From positions 1-31,032 of the IMG/VR virus record IMGVR_UViG_3300018019_000252: DNA of 31,032 nt; one strand, given 5' to 3'. Shown here piece after piece: positions 1 through 7,238 of the stretch. The notes beneath the pieces are model-generated. The model was not told the DNA's origin and did not search any database. It saw only the letters and a list, made by a program, of their open reading frames with translations. The first letter of the stretch is position 1; each line of letters begins with the position of its first letter. Source of the stretch: a virus. The translations under genes were made by a program, and so were the position numbers.

Positions 1-96
1 TCGTATCCTTCGGGGTGCGGTGCAGTCAGGGTTGAAAGAGAAATGCTCGGTTGTGAAGCCGGGAATCCGCCTCCTTTAGGGGGCGGAGGATGTCAA
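1..96 (+). mobile_element. Right end of an IS200/IS605-family (TnpB) element, partial
   Basis: The sequence at 61-96 has the layout typical of TnpB-element right ends: GAATCC, a stem with CTTTAG at its tip, then GGAGGATGTCAA. The stem pairs 66-74 with 79-87 around a TTTA loop. All nine pairs form on plus-strand RNA (one is U-G), whereas minus-strand RNA would have a C-A mismatch, so the element reads rightward. By analogy with ISDra2, where the end is TCAA, the boundary falls near 96. The plus strand is open in frame 1 from base 1 to the stop at 169-171 and in frame 2 to 77-79, so the 3' end of a tnpB gene probably lies in 1-80, but I cannot choose the frame. The element sits 22 bases from the stop of the spike gene, between baseplate genes. 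The transposase or nuclease body is outside the window. Confidence 0.65.
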
Positions 97-116
97 GCCT
101 GGCTCCTGTGCAAATG
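1..116 (+). ncRNA. Candidate omega RNA (TnpB guide RNA) 3' end with guide
   Basis: TnpB nucleases use an RNA made from the 3' end of their gene and the element's right end; the guide is the host DNA just past the boundary. Here the terminal hairpin (66-87) and TGTCAA (91-96) would be the scaffold end, and the guide would begin at 97 (GCCTGGCTCCTGTGCA...). The guide copies phage DNA flanking the insertion. The 5' extent is unknown because the scaffold runs beyond the left edge. Inferred from motif layout only. Confidence 0.5.
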
Positions 117-118
117 GC

Positions 119-859
119 TCACTGGTTCGAAACCTTTGTCGAGAGATACTGCGCCGCGACGAACGCGCTGATGGCGCCGCTCATCGTAGCAGTTGCGAGC
201 CCGCTTGGATCGGCGATGGCCTTGATGGCGCCGATGTAGGCCTGCAGGGCCGTCGCAAGGTTGTTAAGAGCGGTCTGCTGAAGGTCGCCCTGTGGCGTGG
301 GGTGCAGGCTGTCGCTTCCGCCCAGCTTGACCGCGGTGCTTGCCGTGACGGTGGCGTTACCGTTCTGGTCGAGCAGCACCTGCACACCGCCGGCCGTGCG
401 AATGTCGATCGGGGTCGACTTGGCGTAGATGAATAGGCGGTTGTTGTCGAAGATCGGCTTGCCGCCCGCGGTGGGTTGGCGGTTCGAGCGGCTGTGTAGG
501 ATCTTCTCGATCACGGGCCGCACGGTCGAGCCATCGGGCAGGGCGACCAGGACAATGTCGCCCGGACGAATGGGCGCGAAGATCGTCACCTCGCCCGCCG
601 AGATCCCGGCATACCGAGCGGTCACGTGCTGGCCCAGTGGCTGCAGCTCCACGTCCACGTGCACGCCCCCGCTGTCGTTCCAGATCGCGCGCGGATCGGT
701 GTAGTCGAGATCGCCGGTGGCCGGGTCGAGCTTCGACACCGTGCCCTCCGAGTACCACCACCGCAGGTCGGTGCCCGGCGCCGCGATGGCCTTGCCCATG
801 GCGTGAGCATCCAGGCTGCTCCGAATGTCGGTGCCAAAGACGTGGCGGGGCCGCCTCAT
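119..859 (-). CDS. Baseplate spike / assembly protein V-like
   Basis: This 246-residue protein resembles the gpV/gp45-type spike that caps the central hub of contractile tails and pierces the outer membrane. The middle (about 75-120) looks like an OB-fold: alternating strands around PIRPGDIVLVALPDG, followed by a charged turn. It then passes into a short strand-rich region (about 140-185, INIRTAGG-like to VKLGG) typical of a beta-helix neck. The C-terminal 60 residues are Ala/Leu-rich and probably helical. The start ATG overlaps the stop of the hub gene (ATGA at 856-859) and is preceded by a G-rich ribosome site. It is the last gene before the IS605-type end, so the rest of the baseplate operon lies to the left. 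Family assignment rests on fold-like features and position. Confidence 0.6.
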   Translation of the reverse strand: MRRPRHVFGTDIRSSLDAHAMGKAIAAPGTDLRWWYSEGTVSKLDPATGDLDYTDPRAIWNDSGGVHVDVELQPLGQHVTARYAGISAGEVTIFAPIRPGDIVLVALPDGSTVRPVIEKILHSRSNRQPTAGGKPIFDNNRLFIYAKSTPIDIRTAGGVQVLLDQNGNATVTASTAVKLGGSDSLHPTPQGDLQQTALNNLATALQAYIGAIKAIADPSGLATATMSGAISAFVAAQYLSTKVSNQ

Positions 860-3036
860 TGCGCCCCCCTGCCGCCGGTGCCAACCCGCAGCGCCCGGTC
901 GACGATCGCGGTGGTCTGCGCGGCCTGGCGCGCCTGGCGCTGGCCCTGGGTGCTCGTCTTGTGGATCTTCCGCTGGTCGTTGATCGCTTGATTGGTGGCG
1001 TCCATGGTGGCCGGATCGGCGTCGCGCATGTAGTTGGCCAGCTCCATCGAGCAGTGAAAGAACTCCGACTCAGCCTCGAACTTGAGGCGGATCGACCGGC
1101 AGTAGTAGACGCTCGGCAGCTTTGCCGCCTGGTAGGCCCGCTGAATCTTGGCGATGGCGTTGTTCAGCGCGACCTGGTCGACGCTGCCATTGACGACGTA
1201 GGTCCCCCAGCGATCGTTCTGCTTGGTCATCAGCTCTTGGATCTGGGTGCCGGACAGGTCGTAGAACTCGGACAGGCTGCAGATCGTCAGGTTGGTGCTG
1301 TTCGTCGACTTGGTAGCCACAGTCACGTGGACGGGCGAGCCGGCACACAGCCGCAGCAGGTCGGGCGCGTCGTTGTGGTTCTCGACCAGGCTGCCGGCCT
1401 GTTGACTGGCAACGGGATCGATATACGAGGCCAGCTCGTCCGTTTCCAACTCGAGCGTTAGCTCCGAGCGGCTGAGTTGGTGATACAGCGACGCCGCCGT
1501 GGCCTGCAGCATGCCCAGGTCGCGGATCCCGTTGACCAGGAACGTGCGAATGACGTCGATCTTGCCCGTGCCCTTGACCGTCATTTTGTTGGCCGAGTAG
1601 CCGCCCTTGCCGTGCTTGCGCTTGGGATTGTGCAGCGGATAGCGGGCCGACATAACGCGCAGGTGGGCATCGGCATCGGGGTTGTACGAGCGCACCTCGA
1701 CGGCGCTGGGGCGCACCTTGCCCAGCTTGCGAGACATTTTCAGCTTCGACAGGTTGTGGCCCCACACCATGAAGCGGACGTCGGAGTTGATCACGTTCCC
1801 GTTCCCGTCGGTAAACGACCGCTTGAACCCGTCTCGCGCCCCGCCCTTGATCTGCGTGGCCTGCGAGATGTCGTCGTAAAACGTCTCGGCCGGGCACAGC
1901 AGCAGGCACTCGCCAGGGTCGACCGTGGTTATCTCACCGTTCGAGCTGGCCTGCACCGCGGGCAGAGCGGGCTTATACAGCGGCAGGCAGCCCGCCAGCT
2001 CGCAGGCCTGGGTGATAACGTCCCAGATCGACGTTCCGTCCTCGGATACGGACTTGGTCGGCACTCCCACCTGACCAGCCGGCGCGGCGTCGCCCTGGCC
2101 CTGCGGGTCGGCCGCTTCGTTGCTGGGGTCGGGCTGCTGGTTGACGTTCGTGCTGCCTGACTGGCCCGCGGCTGCGTTGCGGCTGGCGGCAGTCTGCAAA
2201 GAGCGAATGAACGTCTTGCGGTTCAGCTTCGCCTCCTGCGCCGGGTCGGCGCCGTACCAGTAAGCTCGAAACTGGTCGCCCATGGTGCCGGCCGTGGGCG
2301 GATACAGCGACAGGATCCGGTTGACGAATTTCGTGATCGCTTCGTCCGAGGCCTGCGGGTAGTACGCCCGGGCATGCGCATTGATCTTGCCGTCGATCAG
2401 CACGCCGACGTAGCTGCGCGCCTTGATGTGCACGAGTCCCGCGTCCTCGTCGTGCTCCATCTCCTCGACGTCGACCCAGCCCTTGAAGCGCCGGACGCTG
2501 GTGGGCGACGGCACCGCTTGCAAAGCCCAGGTGCCGGGCCCGGCAAAGTCGCTTGTCTTGACCGTGCCGACCCAGGCCTCGACCATGCACTCCCGAATGA
2601 TCTGCGGGTTCAGCGGCATGTCCTGAAACGGGAAGCTCGCGGTCAGGCCGTCGGCGTCGCGGAAGCCCTTGTCCTCGATCTCCAGCTCGAGCGGCACCGT
2701 GACGAATTGGATCGCCCAGTCGTCGCCCTTGCCGGTGGTGCCGGCCGCCGACTTGCTGCCCGCCGCCGAGGCTTTGGCCTGCCTGCTCTGCTGCGCCGAC
2801 GTGCTGCTGAGCGAAATGGCGTCGGCCGTGGACTTCGTCTGGCCCAGGCCCCGGGCCGCGAGCGCCTGCGCTAGCTGCTGCTCCGTGACAGCCATGTCGC
2901 TTTGTGCCTGCACGGTGGGCTCGGCGTAGGGCTGCGCCCCGTCCTGCGCGTCCGAGTCGTCGCTCGCGCCAAAGTCGGCTAGACGCACGAACAGCCGAAG
3001 GAGGCATGCTGGCCTGTATGTCCTCGGTTCGGGCAC
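856..3036 (-). CDS. Baseplate hub protein, gpD / gp27-like
   Basis: At 726 residues this is the largest gene of the baseplate set. Residues 1-110 are low-complexity and hydrophilic (Ala, Ser, Gln, Asp); the ordered part starts near 112. Its gene order (LysM-type baseplate protein, then this, then the spike) is that of the hub or late-control gene D of P2- and Mu-like phages, which forms the ring between tube and spike. A Gln/Pro/Gly linker (about 295-330) splits the hub fold, followed by a segment beginning SIWDVITQACELAG, typical of the second barrel of such hubs. The start is GTG directly after the upstream TAG, with GGGAGG eight bases before. The N-terminal extension and linker are longer than usual for hubs. 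The exact family is not certain. Confidence 0.55.
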   Translation of the reverse strand: MPEPRTYRPACLLRLFVRLADFGASDDSDAQDGAQPYAEPTVQAQSDMAVTEQQLAQALAARGLGQTKSTADAISLSSTSAQQSRQAKASAAGSKSAAGTTGKGDDWAIQFVTVPLELEIEDKGFRDADGLTASFPFQDMPLNPQIIRECMVEAWVGTVKTSDFAGPGTWALQAVPSPTSVRRFKGWVDVEEMEHDEDAGLVHIKARSYVGVLIDGKINAHARAYYPQASDEAITKFVNRILSLYPPTAGTMGDQFRAYWYGADPAQEAKLNRKTFIRSLQTAASRNAAAGQSGSTNVNQQPDPSNEAADPQGQGDAAPAGQVGVPTKSVSEDGTSIWDVITQACELAGCLPLYKPALPAVQASSNGEITTVDPGECLLLCPAETFYDDISQATQIKGGARDGFKRSFTDGNGNVINSDVRFMVWGHNLSKLKMSRKLGKVRPSAVEVRSYNPDADAHLRVMSARYPLHNPKRKHGKGGYSANKMTVKGTGKIDVIRTFLVNGIRDLGMLQATAASLYHQLSRSELTLELETDELASYIDPVASQQAGSLVENHNDAPDLLRLCAGSPVHVTVATKSTNSTNLTICSLSEFYDLSGTQIQELMTKQNDRWGTYVVNGSVDQVALNNAIAKIQRAYQAAKLPSVYYCRSIRLKFEAESEFFHCSMELANYMRDADPATMDATNQAINDQRKIHKTSTQGQRQARQAAQTTAIVDRALRVGTGGRGAQ

Positions 3037-4341
3037 CTACCCGCCTCCCTGTGCGCCTGGCGCAGGCTGGGTGCCAGTTGGCCCGAGGGCGGTGGTGCTG
3101 GTGCCCTGCACCAGCTCGATCAGCGCCTGCTCGGCCCCGGTGAGACGCGGAACGTAAATGGCGGGGGCCCCGTCGTCCGACGCGCCGGTCGGCGTGGCTG
3201 GCACCTCGGACGAGGCCAGGTTGTTGTAATCGGCAATGACCCACCACAGGTCGGGGTTGCCGTAGATCTCCGGGCGGGCCGCAATGTCCCTCAGGTCGCT
3301 GCCGGCGGGTGGCCGCAGGATCGCAATAACGTCTGGGACCTGCCGGCTTGCCAAAGCCGCGGAGGCAACTGCGGCCTGACTTGCTAGCAGGTCCCAGGAC
3401 TCTATCAGGCTGTATTGGGCCGTCTGGCCGTCGAGGCGCGCCAGGGGATCGTCGGTGGGGTAGAGCGCCAGTTTCGCCTGAACTGCCTGCTGCTGGATGG
3501 CCTGGCCCAGGGCGGTCCAAGCCGGCCCGACGGGGCTTACTCCCAGGCCGGGCCACAGCCCGCAGAAGCTTCCTATCGCCGCGCGCCCGTTGGCGCATGC
3601 GTTGATGATCTGGTCGCAGATCCCGCGCACACGGTCGGCCACGCTGCTCGGCAGGTTGGCCACGTCGCTCAGCGCCTGGGTGGCGGCGTTGACGACGTTG
3701 ACCCCGTTGATGATCGCGTTCTGCACGTCGTCCAGCGCATCGGACAGCGTCAGCATCGCGCTGGTGGCGCTGCCAATGGTCGCGAAGGCAATGTCGCTCC
3801 ACGAGGACGTGTGGTCCTTGGTCTGGGTCAGCTGGTCGTTCAGCGCCGAGAAGTCGCTCGACGGGGTGAACTGGCTGGCAAACGTGGGCGCCGTGGTCTG
3901 CAGGGCTTCGCCCCGCCATTCGAACTCGCAGGTCCACTCCACGTCCTGGGAGCGGTTGTACCCAGGGTCGAAGCGCTTGATGATGCCTCGGCGCACGATC
4001 GCGGGGTCGGTGCCCTGGGTCAGCTGCCGGCCGCCCCACCTAACCTCGACCGGGATAGCCTGCTTTGCCAGCAGCTCGAACTGAAGCACGAGCTGGCGGG
4101 CCATGCCCTCGCCCAGGTCGACGTCCATCCAATGGCCCTGCATCGTGCTGTTCGGCGTGATGGGGCCGCCGACTGTCTGGGTGGCGACGGGGTTGCCCGG
4201 GTAGTAGGTCGACTTCACCCGCTGCTCGGTGGGAAAATTCACCTTCTTGAACGGCAGGGCCGTCCCCGTGAGAGCGATCGGCGCGTAGCCGCCCTCGAGC
4301 GGCGTGATGGTGACCAGGCCTTGCTCGGTGTTGTCGGACAC
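3037..4341 (-). CDS. Baseplate / tail protein with C-terminal LysM-like domain
   Basis: This 434-residue protein has an N-terminal beta-rich part (1-125) containing a GHWMDVDLGEG segment. A helical Ala-rich middle (about 130-330) follows. A C-terminal LysM-like unit (about 345-410) contains GSDLRDIAARPEIYGNPDLWWVIADYN. That unit is the pattern of T4 gp53 and P2 gpX-type LysM domains, which tie tail tube, hub and baseplate wedges together. The protein ends in a Pro/Gly/Gln tail. The GTG start shares one base with the stop of the tape measure gene (TAGTG at 4339-4343), with GAGG upstream. Position between tape measure and hub agrees. LysM is recognised by motif; the N-terminal part is not assigned. 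Confidence 0.6.
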   Translation of the reverse strand: MSDNTEQGLVTITPLEGGYAPIALTGTALPFKKVNFPTEQRVKSTYYPGNPVATQTVGGPITPNSTMQGHWMDVDLGEGMARQLVLQFELLAKQAIPVEVRWGGRQLTQGTDPAIVRRGIIKRFDPGYNRSQDVEWTCEFEWRGEALQTTAPTFASQFTPSSDFSALNDQLTQTKDHTSSWSDIAFATIGSATSAMLTLSDALDDVQNAIINGVNVVNAATQALSDVANLPSSVADRVRGICDQIINACANGRAAIGSFCGLWPGLGVSPVGPAWTALGQAIQQQAVQAKLALYPTDDPLARLDGQTAQYSLIESWDLLASQAAVASAALASRQVPDVIAILRPPAGSDLRDIAARPEIYGNPDLWWVIADYNNLASSEVPATPTGASDDGAPAIYVPRLTGAEQALIELVQGTSTTALGPTGTQPAPGAQGGG

Positions 4342-6194
4342 TAGATCGTCCTCGTGGTTGCGCCCTGCGGGTTATGGGCCAGGTCGATGACGTCGTTGAT
4401 CGTGCGGTGGAAGATCCGGTCGGGGTCGCGGTCCTTGAAGTCCTGCGTGATCTCCAGGTGCTGAATGTTGACCTGCGGCGGCTTGCGCATCTCACGCATG
4501 GAGGGCGGCTTGGTCGAGTCGCCGCTGGCCCCGAACAGGTTGGCCAGCACCTCGGCCAGCCGGTCGGCAAATTCCTTCTGCACCTGGTCGGTGTTGTAGT
4601 AGGCCTTATTCGCGTCCATGCCCAGGGCGCTCAGCTGCTGGCTTCGGGTCTCGGCCGTCATGGTCGAGTAGGCCTCTTTCGCAGCCCCGACGTTGACCTT
4701 GCCTCCTTCGCCCACCACGCCGGCACCGTAGGCGGCCTTCAGGGCGATGTAGGCCTGATGGGCCTGCTTTGCCGTGTCGGCACTGTTGCGCCCCAGCTCG
4801 AGATCCTTGTCCGCCATCTCGCGATAGGTATCGAGCGCGGCGACGATGGCCTTGCCCGACCCGCCGGCCAGAACACTGTCCTTGCCGAACTGCGCCTCCT
4901 TGGCAATGGCGTCCGTGTGCCACTTGTCGATCATGCCGGCCAGGGCCTCGAGACCAACGTACAGGACCCCTAGCGCCTCGGTAACCCCGAAGGCCTTGCT
5001 GGCCATGCCGGCCAGGTTCCCAACCGTACTCTCCAGCCCGCCCTTCATGCCCGTCTCGATGGCCTTGGTCGTGGCACCGCCCAGGGCGGTCGCCGCGGGG
5101 CCCCCGATGTTGACCGTTGCGGCCGAGACGTTGACCACCGCGGCCCGCATGGCGCCACCCGCCTCGCCGCCTGCAGCGGCACTGCCCTTGCCCCACTGGG
5201 CAAGCCCACCGGCCATGCCGGCCAGTTTGTTCGCCACCAGGATGCCGACAATTGCGCGCCAGTGGTCGGCGGTGAACTTCGAAGCGCCCTCGATAGCGTG
5301 GAAGGCCCACACCAATTTATCGCCGAACTCGTGCGCCAGGCTTTGCCCGCTGGCCCGCACCTCGCCCAGGTGGTGCGCCCACTCGGCAAAGTCGTGGGAC
5401 ACCTCTTTGAACACGGGCCCGGTTACGTCGCGGGTCAGATCGTCGATGGCCTTGCGCACGTCGAACATCGACCCGCTGATGCCCTTGCCCATGCCCTCGG
5501 CCGCTGGCACCAGATCCCCCAGCGCCTTTTGGATGGCCGCAAAGCGCTTGGGCTCGCTCATCTTGTGGAACTCGGCGATGTTCCCAATCGAGAACCGCAG
5601 CGCCTTGGAAAAGTCGTCCATGACCCGCATGTTGCCCGTCAGGGCCATGCGCGACATCTGAGTCGAGGCGCCCTCGGCGCTCACGCCCAGCACCTTCTGG
5701 ACAGCGGCCAGCTTTTCGGTGACGTCGATCTGCTGGGCCTGCGACAGGCCGTAGCGCTCGCTTAGGGCATAGGACGCCTTGTAGACCTCGGCCAGGTCGG
5801 CCCGGGTCATCTTCAGGCGGCTCTCGTCCTTCTCGAGCTTGTTGACAACCTCGTGCCCCTCTTCCAGCGACTCGGTCCAGCGCTCTTGCGCGCTGGTGCC
5901 GGCCTTCCAGCCGCCGAAGGCAAAGGTTACGCCCGCGATCTTCTTGGCCGAATCGTCGACGACGACGTTCGCGCTCTTGGCCTGGCCCAGCAGGTCGCGC
6001 AGGCCGTACGAGAGGCCCACAGCGCCCAGGGCCCCAATTGCCATGTTCTTCGAAAAGCCCTTGGCGCTGCTCGATGCGTGCGAGAAAGCGTTGTCGACCT
6101 GCTGGAAAGCCTTCGACAAGGACGCGGCGGCCGGCGTCGCGTGGTCGGCGACTACAAAGTCAAGGCCCTCAACCTGTGTAACGTTGTCGCCCAT
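4341..6194 (-). CDS. Tail tape measure protein
   Basis: The 617-residue product sets tail length and is threaded inside the tube. It starts with a predicted coiled region (about 15-60, rich in Ala/Ser with AFQQVDNAFSH), followed by a Gly/Ala hydrophobic stretch. A central helical domain runs from about 90 to 300. Two hydrophobic segments follow: Gly/Ala-rich around 320-370 and VTEALGVLYVGLEALAGM near 400. It is flanked by the tail chaperone pair upstream and the LysM-type baseplate protein downstream, the usual neighbours. There is no good ribosome site before the ATG at 6194, but the frameshifted chaperone frame stops only four bases away (6199-6201), so start is probably by translational coupling. 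The length suggests a fairly short tail. Confidence 0.75.
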   Translation of the reverse strand: MGDNVTQVEGLDFVVADHATPAAASLSKAFQQVDNAFSHASSSAKGFSKNMAIGALGAVGLSYGLRDLLGQAKSANVVVDDSAKKIAGVTFAFGGWKAGTSAQERWTESLEEGHEVVNKLEKDESRLKMTRADLAEVYKASYALSERYGLSQAQQIDVTEKLAAVQKVLGVSAEGASTQMSRMALTGNMRVMDDFSKALRFSIGNIAEFHKMSEPKRFAAIQKALGDLVPAAEGMGKGISGSMFDVRKAIDDLTRDVTGPVFKEVSHDFAEWAHHLGEVRASGQSLAHEFGDKLVWAFHAIEGASKFTADHWRAIVGILVANKLAGMAGGLAQWGKGSAAAGGEAGGAMRAAVVNVSAATVNIGGPAATALGGATTKAIETGMKGGLESTVGNLAGMASKAFGVTEALGVLYVGLEALAGMIDKWHTDAIAKEAQFGKDSVLAGGSGKAIVAALDTYREMADKDLELGRNSADTAKQAHQAYIALKAAYGAGVVGEGGKVNVGAAKEAYSTMTAETRSQQLSALGMDANKAYYNTDQVQKEFADRLAEVLANLFGASGDSTKPPSMREMRKPPQVNIQHLEITQDFKDRDPDRIFHRTINDVIDLAHNPQGATTRTI

Positions 6195-6198
6195 GGTG

Positions 6199-6734
6199 CT
6201 AGCTGCTCGGCCGTTTCTTTTGTTCCCATTCGATCAGCCGACTTAGGGCGCCGTTGAAGGCTTGCAGGTCAGATCGGCTGCGGCTGAAAATCTCCGTTAA
6301 TGGCTGGTGTCCGTAATAAGCGGCGTATGCCACCTCGTCCCACAGTCCTTGCAGTGCCCCCGCCCTTACACCTCCGTCTTTGCGCTCCCGAAAAAACTGT
6401 CGGTTTCCTCCTGGTTGGGCAGGCAGACCTTGCCGAAGCCCTTGATGACCAGGTCCCGCACCTTGTTGGAAAAGCCGTCGAAGATCGTCTCGGCCTCGTT
6501 GTCGGTCCAGGTGACCACCTTGCCGTCAACCGCGTACAGTCCGCGCTTGGCCCCCGCCTCGCCAAAGTGCTTGGCCTCCATGGCCGCCTTGATCTCGGAC
6601 ACGGTCAGCTGCCGGATCGTGACTGTCTTGGGGTCGCCGGCCAGGCGGACTGACTCGGGAAGGGTGAAGGTGGTTCTGGGGAGCCGCGCTATGGCGTCGA
6701 GTAGGCCCCCGGCCAGGTTGAGTGAATCGGACAT
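6199..6734 (-). CDS. Tail assembly chaperone fusion made by -1 frameshift (gpE-E'-like)
   Basis: Ribosomes that slip back one base at 6390-6396 leave the frame of the 122-residue protein after Phe115 and add 63 residues, ending at the TAG at 6199-6201. The total is 178 residues. The added part is protein-like and matches the E'/T type: it contains LWDEVAYAAYYGHQP, then a helical DLQAFNGALSRLIEWE and a basic end. That open frame has no start codon or ribosome site of its own and fills the otherwise unexplained 165-base gap before the tape measure gene. In known phages the fusion binds the tape measure through this second domain. Confidence 0.8.
6366..6734 (-). CDS. Tail assembly chaperone, zero-frame product (gpE-like)
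   Basis: This 122-residue protein lies between tail tube and tape measure, where tail assembly chaperones sit. It carries a compact alpha/beta domain (about 15-100) with the segment RQLTVSEIKAAMEAKHFGE typical of tape-measure chaperones. It ends seven residues after Phe114-Phe115, which are encoded by the slippery run T_TTT_TTC. A strong AAGGAGG ribosome site precedes the ATG. The shorter product is expected to be made in excess over the fusion, as in P2 gpE/E' and lambda gpG/gpGT. Confidence 0.72.
   Translation of the reverse strand: MSDSLNLAGGLLDAIARLPRTTFTLPESVRLAGDPKTVTIRQLTVSEIKAAMEAKHFGEAGAKRGLYAVDGKVVTWTDNEAETIFDGFSNKVRDLVIKGFGKVCLPNQEETDSFFGSAKTEV
6390..6412 (-). promoter_or_regulatory. 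Programmed -1 ribosomal frameshift site (T_TTT_TTC) with upstream SD-like stimulator
   Basis: On the minus strand the codons are AGT TTT TTC, so the heptamer T TTT TTC (6396 to 6390) has the X XXY YYZ phase needed for tandem slippage. An AGGAGG sequence at 6412-6407 lies ten bases upstream, the spacing of the stimulatory Shine-Dalgarno element known from E. coli dnaX. P2 uses T TTT TTG at the same place between its E and E' frames. A GC-rich stretch follows and may form a stem, but I did not fold it. Confidence 0.82.
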
Positions 6735-6775
6735 GGTTTGCCTCCTTGGTCCTGTGTGCTGTGCTGCTGCTCAGG

Positions 6776-7222
6776 CTAGTAGTTGGGGATATAGCGGTCG
6801 CTCTTGGCCGCAAAATTCATGACCTGGAAAGTCTCGCGGCCGGCGTTGATCAGGCCTCCGGGATCGGAGAACTTCAGGTCGGGCACTGTGATCCTCGCCG
6901 TCTGTCCCGAGGGGAACAGAATGTAGAAGGCGAGGTTGACCTGGTAAGCGGCCAGGTTCTGCCCGCTGCGCGCCCGCGCGTAGAGCTGCGACTGCATTTG
7001 CAGGATGCCCAGGCCCTCGGGCTGCACCGAGAAGGTCACGTCGATCTCGTCGAAGATCTCGCGGTGGCGCTTGGCCGCCTCGCCGATCAATCCCTCGGAA
7101 ATCAGCGTGAAAACCGGCTTGAAGTCGTTGGCCTTGACGGCCGTGATCTCCGTGATGAGGGCGCCACCTTGGCTGATCCGCAACGTGCTGTCGCGGCCTA
7201 GAACTCGATAATCACCGGGCAT
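6776..7222 (-). CDS. Tail tube protein
   Basis: The 148-residue product follows the sheath gene and precedes the chaperones, the order of sheath and tube in contractile-tailed phages. It is beta-rich with one central helix (LIGEAAKRHREIFDEIDV) and a strand pair rich in hydrophobics (AAYQVNLAFYILFPSG). That agrees with the tube fold in which rings of subunits stack through a beta barrel. The ATG at 7222 has AAAGGAG six bases upstream, and the sheath stop is 16 bases away. The size is close to other tube proteins. Confidence 0.75.
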   Translation of the reverse strand: MPGDYRVLGRDSTLRISQGGALITEITAVKANDFKPVFTLISEGLIGEAAKRHREIFDEIDVTFSVQPEGLGILQMQSQLYARARSGQNLAAYQVNLAFYILFPSGQTARITVPDLKFSDPGGLINAGRETFQVMNFAAKSDRYIPNY

Positions 7223-7238
7223 GGGTTGCTCCTTTGGG

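Noticed and set aside
3415-4344. Long plus-strand frame of 309 codons
   Set aside because: Antisense shadow of the LysM-type baseplate gene in a GC-rich sequence; no family features.
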